A DNA stretch of 64,000 nt from Arthrobacter sp. 18067 (GCF_902706295.1 NZ_CACSJJ010000026.1:1-64000); one strand, 5' to 3'; shown: positions 17,297-25,952, counted from the stretch's first letter. The notes: generated by a model not told the origin, from the letters alone. Made by a program: numbers and translations.

Positions 17297-17905
17297 ATGC
17301 CCGTATCAAACTCACTGGAACCGTACTCCCTTGACCTGACCACGGGGTTGCCCCGTATGGCTGCCGCACCAACGACACCGCGGCAGCAGCTGCGCTATGC
17401 CCGGATCCTGAAAACGGCGGCCGGCTTTGCCCAGCGGCAGTTCGATACCTTGAGCCTTTCCGACGTCGCGGCCCGGGCAGACATCCCGCTCGGCACGCTG
17501 TACCGGTACTTTCCCTCCACAGCCCACCTCATGCTGGCCGTTTACAGGCAGCAGCTGCGGGAGCTCCGCGACGGTGTTCGTCGTCGCGAAGGCAAGGGCC
17601 ATGCGCTCGCGGGTTTGATGATGGAGATCTTCCATCTGAGGGTCATGCAGCCGGGCGTGGAGCATTGCCTCATCCGGCCAGCAGGCAAGGACGATGACAC
17701 GGCGCAGCTTTTGCGGGAGATCGATGCGCTGTCCGAGGAAGTGGTTGGTTCGCTGAGCAAGGACACCGGCAAGGACGCTGTCAGGGCCAGGATCCTGCTG
17801 CACTTGGTCAGTGGTCTTGTCCAGGCTGTGCGTTGCCGGCGGTTGTCGCTGTTTGAGGCGGAGAAGGACCTGAAGAAAGCCTGCAGCCTGCTCACGGGTG
17901 AATGA
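17297..17905 (+). CDS. TetR-family transcriptional regulator, KstR-like N-terminal domain
   Basis: About 202 residues. The helix-turn-helix is clear: LSLSDVAARADIPLGTLYRY followed by FPSTAHLMLAVY. The C-terminal ligand domain includes MMEIFHLRVMQPGVEHCL and ARILLHLVSGLVQAVRCRR. Sequence style is close to the KstR group (sterol or lipid regulators), but the neighbours give no such context. Start uncertain: ATG 17297 has a weak upstream purine run; ATG 17357 would still keep the DNA-binding domain. It lies downstream of a 200-bp divergent gap from the FG-GAP array and could regulate that array or itself. Confidence 0.82.
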   Translation: MPVSNSLEPYSLDLTTGLPRMAAAPTTPRQQLRYARILKTAAGFAQRQFDTLSLSDVAARADIPLGTLYRYFPSTAHLMLAVYRQQLRELRDGVRRREGKGHALAGLMMEIFHLRVMQPGVEHCLIRPAGKDDDTAQLLREIDALSEEVVGSLSKDTGKDAVRARILLHLVSGLVQAVRCRRLSLFEAEKDLKKACSLLTGE

Positions 17906-17917
17906 CGTAATGTGCCC

Positions 17918-17933
17918 ACTGGTCTAGACCAGG
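17918..17933. promoter_or_regulatory. DasR-like operator (dre) palindrome upstream of malic enzyme
   Basis: CTGGTCTAGACCAG at 17919-17932 is a perfect 14-base palindrome preceded by A, giving ACTGGTCTAGACCAGG. This closely matches the known DasR/NagR-type GntR-family operator ACTGGTCTAGACCACT, which controls N-acetylglucosamine genes in actinobacteria. It lies about 250 bp before the malic enzyme start and just after the TetR stop. Regulation of malic enzyme by an amino-sugar signal is inference. Confidence 0.6.
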
Positions 17934-18185
17934 CAGCCGTAAGAACACGGTTTTTTGCATGACGTGGATCACATTTAGCGCTGGTTGAACGTTTTACTCT
18001 CGAATCGTCTCTCTTGGTATTGAATCTTGTACCCTCGCCCCCTCCTTAGGCTGGAAACACCGAAGCGGCTAGCAGCCCCTATCTGCAGAAGCAACGCCGG
18101 ACCAGCCACCCTTGGTCCGCTACAGCAGTTCTGTTCCTGCCCGAATCGTGCCGTGGGTCCACGGCTAGCCTGAGGAGACAAAGAC

Positions 18186-19376
18186 GTGTCCATCGAGACA
18201 ATTGCTACAGACAACGACGCCCTGGTACTGACCGAAGAAGAGATCTTCGCAGCCCATGAAGGCGGCAAGCTGACCATTTCCAGCACCGTCCCGCTGAATA
18301 ACAAGCGCGACCTTTCCATCGCTTACACCCCCGGAGTTGCGCAGGTCAGCCGCGCAATCCACGCCGACCCCAAGCTTGCCCGCACCCACACCTGGGCCGA
18401 GCGCCTGGTTGTCGTGGTCAGCGACGGCACCGCGGTCCTTGGCCTCGGCAACATCGGCCCGAGCGCTTCCCTTCCCGTCATGGAAGGCAAGTCCGCCCTG
18501 TTCAAGTCTTTCGGCGACCTCGACTCCATTCCGCTGGTGCTCAACACCACCAACGTGGACGAGATCATCGAGACCTTGGTCCGCTTGCGCCCCAGCTTCG
18601 GCGCCGTGAACCTCGAGGACATCTCGGCTCCCCGCTGCTTCGAACTCGAAGAGCGCCTCATCGAAGCCCTCGATTGCCCCGTCATGCATGACGACCAGCA
18701 CGGCACCGCCGTCGTGGTTCTCGCTGCCCTGACAAACGCAGCCAAGGTGACCCAGCGCGAACTCGCCGGCCTCAAGGTTGTCGTGTCCGGTGCAGGTGCC
18801 GCAGGCATCGCCATTGCCGAGATTCTTCTTGCTGTTGGCATCGAGGACGTCATCCTGCTCGACTCCAAGGGCGTAGTCAACGCTGAGCGCGCCGACCTTG
18901 TGGCCGATCCCGGCAGCGTCAAGGCCCGCATGGCCCGCCGCACCAACCCGCGCGGCATCACAGGCGGTCCGGGTGAGGGACTGACCGGTGCCGATGTGTT
19001 CGTAGGCGTCTCCTCCTCCAAGCTGGACGAAGAGCACCTGAAGCTGATGAACGATCAGTCGATCGTGTTCGCCCTGTCCAACCCGGACCCGGAAGTTCTC
19101 CCCGAGGTTGCCCAGAAGTACGCGGCCGTTGTTGCCACCGGCCGCAGCGATTTCCCGAACCAGATCAACAACGTGCTGGCTTTCCCGGGTATCTTCCGTG
19201 GCGCACTGGATGCCGGCGCCCGCCGCATCACGCCCGCCATGAAGATCGCCGCCGCAAACGCCATTGCTGAACTCGCCGCGGAAGACCTCTCCGCCGACTA
19301 CATCGTGCCGAGCCCGCTGGATGCCCGCGTGGCACCGGCCGTCACCGCGGCCGTTGCTGCTGCAGTCACCGAGTAG
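18186..19376 (+). CDS. NAD(P)-dependent malic enzyme (oxaloacetate-decarboxylating)
   Basis: Oxidatively decarboxylates malate to pyruvate, linking the TCA cycle to gluconeogenic and fatty-acid precursors. The 396 residues fit the short bacterial form without a PTA domain. Motifs: LSIAYTPGVAQVSRAI near residue 42, the divalent-metal region EDISAPRCFELEERL and HDDQHGTAVVVLAAL, the dinucleotide fold VVSGAGAAGIAIAEIL near 200, and SNPDPEV. The start is GTG 18186 after a TGAGGAGA ribosome site. The 280-bp upstream region holds the DasR-like palindrome and no other gene. A strong terminator follows. Confidence 0.95.
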   Translation: MSIETIATDNDALVLTEEEIFAAHEGGKLTISSTVPLNNKRDLSIAYTPGVAQVSRAIHADPKLARTHTWAERLVVVVSDGTAVLGLGNIGPSASLPVMEGKSALFKSFGDLDSIPLVLNTTNVDEIIETLVRLRPSFGAVNLEDISAPRCFELEERLIEALDCPVMHDDQHGTAVVVLAALTNAAKVTQRELAGLKVVVSGAGAAGIAIAEILLAVGIEDVILLDSKGVVNAERADLVADPGSVKARMARRTNPRGITGGPGEGLTGADVFVGVSSSKLDEEHLKLMNDQSIVFALSNPDPEVLPEVAQKYAAVVATGRSDFPNQINNVLAFPGIFRGALDAGARRITPAMKIAAANAIAELAAEDLSADYIVPSPLDARVAPAVTAAVAAAVTE

Positions 19377-19392
19377 CAGCTACTTACGCAAG

Positions 19393-19442
19393 ACCGACGA
19401 CGGCGACGCCTCCCGTGCTGGGGAGCGTCGCCGTCGTTCTTT
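19393..19442 (+). terminator. Rho-independent terminator after malic enzyme
   Basis: ACGACGGCGACGC (19397-19409) pairs perfectly with GCGTCGCCGTCGT (19425-19437); the inner CTCC/GGAG can pair as well. The right arm is followed by TCTTTGG. It could also serve the convergent phosphodiesterase gene on the other strand. Confidence 0.8.
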
Positions 19443-19461
19443 GGTTAAGGCGCCTAACGGC

Positions 19462-21030
19462 TTAGCGGTCCAGCGTCACCTGGTCCACCGTCCAGAAGGC
19501 GCTGTTGGTTCCGGTATGCCGGAAGCTGATTTTGGCCTTCTTGGCACCTTTGGGGACCTCGAGACCAAGGGATTCGAAGCCGTTGAAATTTGCGGTGTAG
19601 GCCTTCACCAGTTGGGGGATTCCGCCGTCGTAGCTGACAAAGACTTCGCCGCTCTGGGGTCCGTCGATCCTGTAGTTCGAGGCGAAGGACAGTGTTGCCG
19701 TCTTGCCGCCCTTGACCTTGAAGCCGGGGCTTACGAGGGTGGAGTCGAACTGTCCGGCGCCGTGTGCCTTGTCATCCCACTCATCGGAGTCGGCGACAGC
19801 GAAGACGTTGCGGTTGCGGACGGAGGTCTCGCGGCCCTGGTTGCGGTCGGTGTTTGTCCAGAACTCGTCGGTGGCGAACGACCAGCCGCGCCATTCGGTC
19901 ACGCCGCCGGCCGGCATGGCGGAGTTGTCGATGCTCCAGCCTTCGGGCGCGGTGGTGGTCCACCCCTTCACGTCGGCGGCTGGTGCGGTTTCGTCGGCGC
20001 GGGTTCGCAGGCTGTCCCGGAGGGTATCGAAATCGTCTGCTTTGATGTCGGCGATGGGCTGTCCGTCGAGGTTCCAGGCGGCGTCGGTTTTGACTCCTTC
20101 GTGCTTCAGCACGGTGGGTGCGATGTCTGTGATCTTGACGTCGTTGCGGACGGTACCGGCCTGGATGCCCTTGCCTTGGGCGATGACGAACGTCTGGCGC
20201 TCGGCGGGAGTGCTGCCACCGTGGCCACCTGTGGGTGTGTGTCCGTGGTCGGCAGTAAGAACCACCAGCCAATCCTCGGACTTGTAGCTGGGGCGGTGCT
20301 TCACAGCATTCAGGACTTCGCCGATCTGGCCGTCCACCCTGCGCAGGGCTGCGAGGTATTCCTCACGTTCGGTGCCGTAGGAGTGGCCCGCGCCGTCAAC
20401 CTCGTCCAAGTGGATGAACGTGCTGTCCGGGTTGCCGTTGGCAAGGTAATCCACGGCCTTCGCCGTGGTGCCGGCGTCGTTTCCTCCTGTGATCCTCAGG
20501 TCAACCTTTCCGCCGAACACCGTTTGGGGGATGGGAGACCAGGTGCCCACAACCAGGGTGGAGGCTTTAGGCTGGGTCGTTTCGAGGCGGCTCAGGTAGT
20601 CCGGGTACTGGCTGTAGTTGGGTGCCGTGAAGTTGTTGTCCACCACGTTGTGCTTGTCCGGCCACACTCCCGTGGCGATGCTCGACCAGCCCGCTCCGGA
20701 GACCGTGGGGGCCATCGGGTTCGCGAACAGGTTGCTCCTGGCGGTCATGCCGGAGTCCACCACGCTTTGGATATTCGGCACGCCGGCCGCGTTGAACTTG
20801 GCGATTGCTGCCCCGTCGATACCAATGACCAGGGTCTTCTTGCGCTTGGTCCCATCGGGAAGCCCTGCGTACGGAGCCTGGGCCGGGCGGCTGGCGGTGC
20901 TTGCGAAATGGGTGTTGGGCGCGTCCGGTGCCGGAGGCGCGGCTACTGCAGCGGACGGGAGTACGACGGCGGCGGCGAGCGTCAGTGCGGCAGTTGCCGT
21001 GACGGTTCGAAAAGGACGTGCGTTGTCCAA
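19462..21030 (-). CDS. Secreted alkaline-phosphatase-superfamily phosphodiesterase (NPP type), TTG start
   Basis: About 522 residues. Start placed at TTG 21030 because GGAG (21037-21040) is six bases upstream; this gives a signal peptide (MDNARPFRTVTATAALTLA, cleavage near AVA-APPAP). The catalytic core has the bimetal residues of the type I phosphodiesterase/nucleotide pyrophosphatase family: VIGIDGAAIAKF, nucleophile region APTVSGAGWSSIATG, HLDEVDGAGHSYG and LTADHGHTPTGGHGG. A C-terminal beta-sandwich (from about residue 350, ending FWTVDQVTLDR) resembles a carbohydrate- or cell-surface-binding module. Likely role: extracellular scavenging of phosphate from phosphodiesters; exact substrate not readable. 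Confidence 0.88.
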   Translation of the reverse strand: MDNARPFRTVTATAALTLAAAVVLPSAAVAAPPAPDAPNTHFASTASRPAQAPYAGLPDGTKRKKTLVIGIDGAAIAKFNAAGVPNIQSVVDSGMTARSNLFANPMAPTVSGAGWSSIATGVWPDKHNVVDNNFTAPNYSQYPDYLSRLETTQPKASTLVVGTWSPIPQTVFGGKVDLRITGGNDAGTTAKAVDYLANGNPDSTFIHLDEVDGAGHSYGTEREEYLAALRRVDGQIGEVLNAVKHRPSYKSEDWLVVLTADHGHTPTGGHGGSTPAERQTFVIAQGKGIQAGTVRNDVKITDIAPTVLKHEGVKTDAAWNLDGQPIADIKADDFDTLRDSLRTRADETAPAADVKGWTTTAPEGWSIDNSAMPAGGVTEWRGWSFATDEFWTNTDRNQGRETSVRNRNVFAVADSDEWDDKAHGAGQFDSTLVSPGFKVKGGKTATLSFASNYRIDGPQSGEVFVSYDGGIPQLVKAYTANFNGFESLGLEVPKGAKKAKISFRHTGTNSAFWTVDQVTLDR

Positions 21031-21137
21031 TGTTTTCTCCAGGTTCGGGTCCGAGTGGGAGCTGTTGGCTGAGTGTTGCCGACAGCCTGACTCCTCAACC
21101 CTGCCGCTTCGATGGGGTCCAGACAACAAAAAATGCT

Positions 21138-21153
21138 ACTTGTCTATACAAGT
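21138..21153. promoter_or_regulatory. GntR/HutC-type inverted repeat upstream of the phosphodiesterase
   Basis: ACTTGT (21138-21143) and ACAAGT (21148-21153) flank CTAT, giving the GT-N-TA-N-AC core seen in HutC-subfamily operators and related to the DasR-type site at 17918. It sits about 110 bp upstream of the phosphodiesterase start and 130 bp before the divergent DUF456 gene. Confidence 0.45.
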
Positions 21154-21284
21154 TCGATGCCTGTTAATCTCCTGTTTCCCAAGCGATTCTGCGCGGCCGA
21201 GAATCCGGCATGGACCATGGTTGGCTAGTTGTTCATACAGCTCTTGGACGCTCTTCATTGGCGGGCGACACCTAGACTGTGGGC

Positions 21285-21788
21285 ATGAACGCCGAACTCA
21301 TCGTGACCATCCTCTGCGGCCTGGCCATCGCGGTCGGTGTGGCCGGAACAATCATCCCCGTGCTTCCGGGCAGCATCCTTATTGGCGCGAGCCTGTTGGC
21401 ATGGGCAATCTGGGGAGGTGCCGGTCCGCTCGGTTGGGTGATCTTCGCCGTCGGAATGGTGTTTGTGGTGGCAGGTATGGCCGCTAGTGCGGTGCTGACC
21501 GGACGCAAGCTGAAGCAGCATGGCATCCCCAACCGGTCGGTGCTGATCGGCGTGGTGCTGGGCGTCGTGGGAATGTTCGTCATTCCCGTGGTGGGGCTCT
21601 TTGTGGGCTTCGCCGTCGGGCTTCTCCTCAGCGAAGTCCAGCGCACCCGCAACTTCCCTGCTGCCTTGAAATCCAGTGGCGCCGCGCTCAAGGCGACCGG
21701 CCTCGGAATCTTGGTGGAGTTCGGGCTGGCGTGTTCCGCGGCAAGTACGTGGATCATCGGAGTGTGGATCAACGCCGTGAACGGTTGA
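21285..21788 (+). CDS. DUF456-family small membrane protein
   Basis: 167 residues, very hydrophobic. The pattern AVGVAGTIIPVLPGSILIGA near residue 17 and the second-half VGLFVGFAVGLLLSE followed by RNFPAAL is characteristic of DUF456 proteins, which have about four to five membrane helices. Function is unknown. A TAGACT -10-like element ends only nine bases before ATG 21285, so the transcript is probably leaderless. A perfect 27-bp hairpin follows the stop. Confidence 0.8.
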   Translation: MNAELIVTILCGLAIAVGVAGTIIPVLPGSILIGASLLAWAIWGGAGPLGWVIFAVGMVFVVAGMAASAVLTGRKLKQHGIPNRSVLIGVVLGVVGMFVIPVVGLFVGFAVGLLLSEVQRTRNFPAALKSSGAALKATGLGILVEFGLACSAASTWIIGVWINAVNG

Positions 21789-21803
21789 AGCCCTTAAACA
21801 CCG

Positions 21804-21866
21804 CGCCGAGATGGCAAAAGATGACAATCCCGAGCTCCAGGATTGTCATCTTTTGCCATCTCGGCG
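21804..21866. repeat. Long perfect hairpin, member of a two-copy palindrome family
   Basis: Arms 21804-21830 and 21840-21866 are perfect 27-base inverted repeats around a 9-base loop. The sequence shares its core (GATGACAATCC and complement) with the hairpin at 42071-42133. It lies between convergent genes, so it may also act as a bidirectional terminator, but there is no long T-run. Confidence 0.85.
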
Positions 21867-21872
21867 GTGGAA

Positions 21873-22826
21873 TTAGTGGTGCGCGGGGAGGGGCGCCTTG
21901 ACCTGTGCGGGGCGGAAGGTTGCTCCGGCTCCCGGGAACAGCGGGATGTCGATTCGGGCGTGGGTGTGGATTTCGTGCACGGTGTCCTTGGTGTGTTGCG
22001 CGATCCTGGCCAACGTGGTGACCCACATGCCATCCAGGTCCTTAACCCGCTCGATCAACTGTTCCAAAGCCACAGCCCGGGACGGCCGGCCGGAGATGAA
22101 CGGGTGGTTGGTCAGGACGAAGCAGCTTCCCTGGGCGTGGTGCGCCTGGGCCTCGAGGGTCCACATTTCGAGCGCCTTGGCCGGGCTCTCGATGACCCCG
22201 CTCCCCGTGACGCCAGGGTAGAACCCATATTGCTCCCAGTCGTCCAGTGCCCAGTCCACTGGGATCTCCACGATGTCCCTGGAGTCGCCCTCGGCGACGG
22301 CCATGCGGTAGGGGGCATCGCCGTCGAGCAGGCTCGAATCGTAGAGGAAGCCGCGGTCCGCCAATAGGGCAGGTGACTGCCAGTTCAGCTCCCACCAAGG
22401 TGCCCGGTAACCCACGGGCCTGATGCCGGCAACGTTTGCGAGGGCCTCCAGGCCGCGGTCCAGATAACTGGCCTCGGTAGCGGCGTCGATGCCCTGCATG
22501 GGCTCGTGGAGGTAGCCGTGGTGGGCGATCTCGTGCCCACCGTCGGCGATCCTGCGGACCACGTCAGGGTAGCTCTCGGCTGTGAAACCCGGAATGAAAA
22601 AGGAAGCCTTGATGTCCTGGCGGTCCAGGATCTGGAGCAAACGCGGCACGGCGATCTTGGGGCCGTACGACTGGTGGCTCATAAGGGACATGCGCCGCGT
22701 GCTGGAAGGGTCATGGGCGATGGTGCAGGACTCGGCATCGACGTCGAACGTGAAGGACGCTGCGGCCCGGTAGCCCTCGGGCCACGTGATCGGGTGGAGT
22801 GAATCAGCGAAAGCGGGCTGGTTCAT
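21873..22826 (-). CDS. Polysaccharide deacetylase-family hydrolase (PuuE/HpPgdA-like)
   Basis: 317 residues, no signal peptide. NodB-homology hallmarks: FTFDVDAESC (metal Asp), HEIAHHGYLHEP (metal His pair) and YRAPWWELNW. The cytosolic location and ~300-residue length fit the PuuE allantoinase / HpPgdA subgroup, not cell-wall deacetylases. The start ATG 22826 overlaps the stop of the upstream NCS1 permease (ATGA), so the two are coupled. With a permease for purines, hydantoins or ureides and a divergent PucR regulator, the likely job is hydrolysis of an imported cyclic amide or ureide. Exact substrate unknown. Confidence 0.85.
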   Translation of the reverse strand: MNQPAFADSLHPITWPEGYRAAASFTFDVDAESCTIAHDPSSTRRMSLMSHQSYGPKIAVPRLLQILDRQDIKASFFIPGFTAESYPDVVRRIADGGHEIAHHGYLHEPMQGIDAATEASYLDRGLEALANVAGIRPVGYRAPWWELNWQSPALLADRGFLYDSSLLDGDAPYRMAVAEGDSRDIVEIPVDWALDDWEQYGFYPGVTGSGVIESPAKALEMWTLEAQAHHAQGSCFVLTNHPFISGRPSRAVALEQLIERVKDLDGMWVTTLARIAQHTKDTVHEIHTHARIDIPLFPGAGATFRPAQVKAPLPAHH

Positions 22827-24358
22827 GCTGTGGTCCTTTCGGGAACTGCCGGAGCGGCCGGTACCGGCTGTGTTGCCGACACATGGTTCGAGTCCGCGAG
22901 GATGAACTTCTTGTGGGCCCGTGGCCCGAGGATTGCATAGGCTGCCGCGCTGGTGAGTCCCCCAGCCAGCCAGGAGAGATCCCACCCGCCCAATGCCACG
23001 GCGATGGGGCCCTGCATAGCGGGAACCAGGCCATACATGAACAGCCAGGTGGAGAAGATGCCGATCAGCAGGGATAGGATTCCGGCCCAGTTGATGACGG
23101 GCAAGCGGTGCGTTCCCACGGCGTCGAACAGGCGGTCAACCTTGGCAGGCCAGCGCTTTTCCAGCCAGAAGTAGTGCACCAGCATGACTCCGCCCCAGGC
23201 GGCCACCCAGGCAACCAGGCCGATCAGCCAGGCATCGAGCACTGCCGCGAAGTCCTCTTGGAAGATGAAGAACACGACGGCGATGAGCGAGAAGACGCCG
23301 ACGAAGAGGTTCAGTTTGCGGCGGCTGATCTTGATGTCCAGGGCCTGCGTGGCCACGGAGAAGGTGTAGATGTTGAGGATGTTGGTGGCGATGGGGCCGT
23401 GGAGGACCATGAGGAGGACCGGGAGGGCAAGGACGCCGAAATTCTGGACGATCAACTTACCGGGATCGATCTCGCCGCTGTTGGTGGCAAGGCTGGCACC
23501 GAGGACGCCAAGCCACACCACGGGGATGAACTGGCCGAGAACAGAGGCGAGGTAAACCCTGCGCTTGGGAACCGAAGTGCTGACGAAGCGGGAGTAGTCG
23601 GCGGCGTAAGTGAACCACGTGATGCCCCAGCCGATGCCGATTGCTGTCATCACTGCACTCATGGCGGCGATCCGCTCGGATCCTTCCAGGATGTTACCGG
23701 CGGGACCTGCGTACCCCCAGTCGATCTTCATGCCGAACCACGCCACGCATGACATGACAGCCAGGATGATGATGGTGGGCGGGACGGTCCACTTTTCAAA
23801 AGCTGCGATGGCCTTGTAACCGAACCAGGCGATGGCCACCTGGGCTGCCATGATGGCGGTGGCGACGCCGATCTTCCAGGCGTAGTTCTTGGCCTCGGGA
23901 TCTACCCACCCAAGGGTGCCGAACAATGCCATCACCAGGTCCAGGATGATCCAGGTATTGACGGCGCACCAGCCGATCACCAAAAGGGCCTGGATGGCGG
24001 CGGGGAGGTAGTTGCCGCGGCGGCCGAAGGCTGCGCGGGCCAGCACCATTCCCGTAGCGCCGGTTTTCTGGCCGAGGAGGACGAAGCAGCCGAAGAGCAG
24101 CATGCCGATCAGGTTTCCAAGGACCAGGACAATGACGGTGTCCGCGAAGCCGAGGCCGAGGTGGATTCCGAGTGCACCCAGCACCCAGTTAATAGGGGCG
24201 AGGTTTGCGCCTGCCCAGATCCAGAACTGTCCGGAAACCTTGCGCGTACGGTCTGCCTCGGGGATGGGTTGGAGCCAGGCTTCACTGTCGTGGGCCGGCG
24301 CCGTTGCCGGACCTGACTGTGCTGGGCTTGAAGGCGAAGGGGAGAGGTTGTCTTGCAT
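22823..24358 (-). CDS. NCS1-family permease for nucleobases/hydantoins/ureides
   Basis: 511 residues with about 12 membrane helices. NCS1 features are WIWAGANLAPINWVLGAL at the first helix, GAKTGATGMVLARAAFGRRG-like loop between helices 2 and 3 (here GQKTGATGMVLARAAFGRRG) and the WFTYAADYSRF segment of helix 6. These carriers are sodium- or proton-coupled importers of cytosine, uracil, allantoin or hydantoins. The gene heads a two-gene operon with the deacetylase-family hydrolase and is divergent from pucR. Confidence 0.9.
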   Translation of the reverse strand: MQDNLSPSPSSPAQSGPATAPAHDSEAWLQPIPEADRTRKVSGQFWIWAGANLAPINWVLGALGIHLGLGFADTVIVLVLGNLIGMLLFGCFVLLGQKTGATGMVLARAAFGRRGNYLPAAIQALLVIGWCAVNTWIILDLVMALFGTLGWVDPEAKNYAWKIGVATAIMAAQVAIAWFGYKAIAAFEKWTVPPTIIILAVMSCVAWFGMKIDWGYAGPAGNILEGSERIAAMSAVMTAIGIGWGITWFTYAADYSRFVSTSVPKRRVYLASVLGQFIPVVWLGVLGASLATNSGEIDPGKLIVQNFGVLALPVLLMVLHGPIATNILNIYTFSVATQALDIKISRRKLNLFVGVFSLIAVVFFIFQEDFAAVLDAWLIGLVAWVAAWGGVMLVHYFWLEKRWPAKVDRLFDAVGTHRLPVINWAGILSLLIGIFSTWLFMYGLVPAMQGPIAVALGGWDLSWLAGGLTSAAAYAILGPRAHKKFILADSNHVSATQPVPAAPAVPERTTA

Positions 24359-24376
24359 GGGGAGAGCCTCCGTTTG

Positions 24377-24393
24377 TGAAAGGGACCCTTTCA
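24377..24393. promoter_or_regulatory. Perfect 8+1+8 palindrome in the permease/pucR divergent promoter
   Basis: TGAAAGGG, A, CCCTTTCA form an uninterrupted inverted repeat at 24377-24393, 19 bases before the permease start codon. A second element, GTGTCTAAACAAG (about 24430-24442), has the GT-N-TA-N-AC core seen at 21138. Either could be the operator for the adjacent PucR protein. Confidence 0.6.
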
Positions 24394-24448
24394 GCGTATG
24401 TGCCCCAGATCACAGCAACAAGATACTATGTGTCTAAACAAGCCACCA

Positions 24449-25936
24449 ATGACCGTACGGAGTGTCATGTCCATTGTGCTGGGTGCAGCTCTGGAGTACC
24501 AAAGCCTGAAATCTGCGGACCCCCGGGTCCTCAACGACGTGCCGGACGCGCTCTCCCGGCCGGTCCGTTGGGTGCACTCAAGCGAAGTGCTGGACATCGC
24601 CCCGCTCCTCAGTGGCGGCGAACTGCTGCTCAGCGGTGGGCAGGCGCTCGCCGGCGTGACCGCGGAACGGCAGGCCAACTACGTCCGCGAGCTGGCTGCC
24701 CGGGGGATCGCGGCGCTGGCGCTGGAGACCGGTCCGGCGCTTCCCGAGGTGCCGGCCATCATGCTGGAGGTGGCCGAGGCTGCCGGATTGCCGGTGATCG
24801 AACTGCGCCAGGTAGTCCCGTTCGTCGGTGTAATGCAGGAGATCAATTCCCTGCTGGTCAGCGAATCCGTGGAGCACCTCCAACATGCCGACCAAGCCAG
24901 CCATGCCATGGCCGCCGAACTTGCCCATGGCGGCGGACTCGACCAGCTCCTGGCTGTCCTGTCCGAAAGGACAGGTGCCAGCGCGCGGCTGGTCTCGCCG
25001 TCGGGCCTCATCCTCGGCGCCGCCGGCGGCATTTCTGGAATGGACGACGGCGGGAGCGTCACCGTGGTGGACGTTCCGGTGCGGGGAGTCCTTGCGGCCC
25101 GCCTTGAGTTGGTCATGCCCGACGGCGGCGACGGTGGCCTGGCGCGCGTGGCCGGGGAGCGTTCCGTGGACATCCTCGGATTGGCGTTGATGCAACGCAT
25201 GCCGCCGGGGTTGAAGGAGCTGGCGGGAATCGAGCTCATGCGTGCCATCAATTCGGGGAGTCAGCGTTGGCAGCTTCAGCAGCTCGGACCTGCGTCGGGC
25301 TTCCCTACGGGCGGCGCGGTAGCCGCCGTCGTGATTCGATCAACAGGCGCAGGGCACTTGCGCCCGGCCGTGGATGCCCTGCTTCGCGAGTGTGTTCCGC
25401 ACAGCGCAAGCTATGCGGGCAATGCTGAACTGATCGCGCTCGCCGCCTTGGGCGATGGGGCTGCCACCCGGCGTTCGCTGTTGGATGCGTTGCGTCGCTT
25501 GGAGGTGCCGGCCGGCTCTGCGGTGGCTGTCGGGCCGTTGGGTGTCGGCATTGATGATGCGCCATGGTCCCTGGCTGAGGCGCGGCGGACGCTTGACCTG
25601 GATTCGGGCACCGGGGGTGTGGTGGATGCTGACACCTTGGCGGTGGAGCTCCTTGCCGAAGAGTCCCTGGACCCGGCCGCGCGCGAAGGGTTCGTCCAGC
25701 GGCAGTTGGGCGCCGTCCTCGAGCATGACCGCCTGAAAAAGTCCGAACTGTTGCGCACGCTGACCGTCTGGTTGGATTCGGGATGCAACACGGCCCAAGC
25801 GGCACGTGGGCTGCACCTGGAGCGGCAGTCCATGCATCACAGGCTGCAGCGGATTTTTGACCTGTGCGGGGGAGATCCACGGGGGACTGGCCGGCTCGTG
25901 GCCTTGCATCTGGCAACGAAGCTTGCCCGCTTGTAG
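24449..25936 (+). CDS. PucR-family transcriptional regulator
   Basis: About 495 residues. N-terminal PucR domain (residues 1-120: MSIVLGAALEYQSLKSADP, GGELLLSGGQALAG), a linker, and a C-terminal CdaR-type helix-turn-helix (TLTVWLDSGCNTAQAARGLH followed by LERQSMHHRLQRI). Known members activate purine and ureide genes in response to metabolites. It is divergent from the NCS1 permease operon, its probable target. The start is uncertain: ATG 24449 gives the family-typical N terminus MTVRSVMSIV; ATG 24428 is also in frame, and neither has a clear ribosome site. A TACTAT -10-like element at 24422-24427 suggests a short or leaderless transcript. Confidence 0.88.
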   Translation: MTVRSVMSIVLGAALEYQSLKSADPRVLNDVPDALSRPVRWVHSSEVLDIAPLLSGGELLLSGGQALAGVTAERQANYVRELAARGIAALALETGPALPEVPAIMLEVAEAAGLPVIELRQVVPFVGVMQEINSLLVSESVEHLQHADQASHAMAAELAHGGGLDQLLAVLSERTGASARLVSPSGLILGAAGGISGMDDGGSVTVVDVPVRGVLAARLELVMPDGGDGGLARVAGERSVDILGLALMQRMPPGLKELAGIELMRAINSGSQRWQLQQLGPASGFPTGGAVAAVVIRSTGAGHLRPAVDALLRECVPHSASYAGNAELIALAALGDGAATRRSLLDALRRLEVPAGSAVAVGPLGVGIDDAPWSLAEARRTLDLDSGTGGVVDADTLAVELLAEESLDPAAREGFVQRQLGAVLEHDRLKKSELLRTLTVWLDSGCNTAQAARGLHLERQSMHHRLQRIFDLCGGDPRGTGRLVALHLATKLARL

Positions 25937-25952
25937 CGGCCTTTAACCGCCA

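Noticed and set aside
24398-24448. Longer N terminus for PucR from the first upstream start
   Set aside because: The added residues do not fit the family, which starts at the MTVRSVMSIV region; the first part overlaps the promoter elements.
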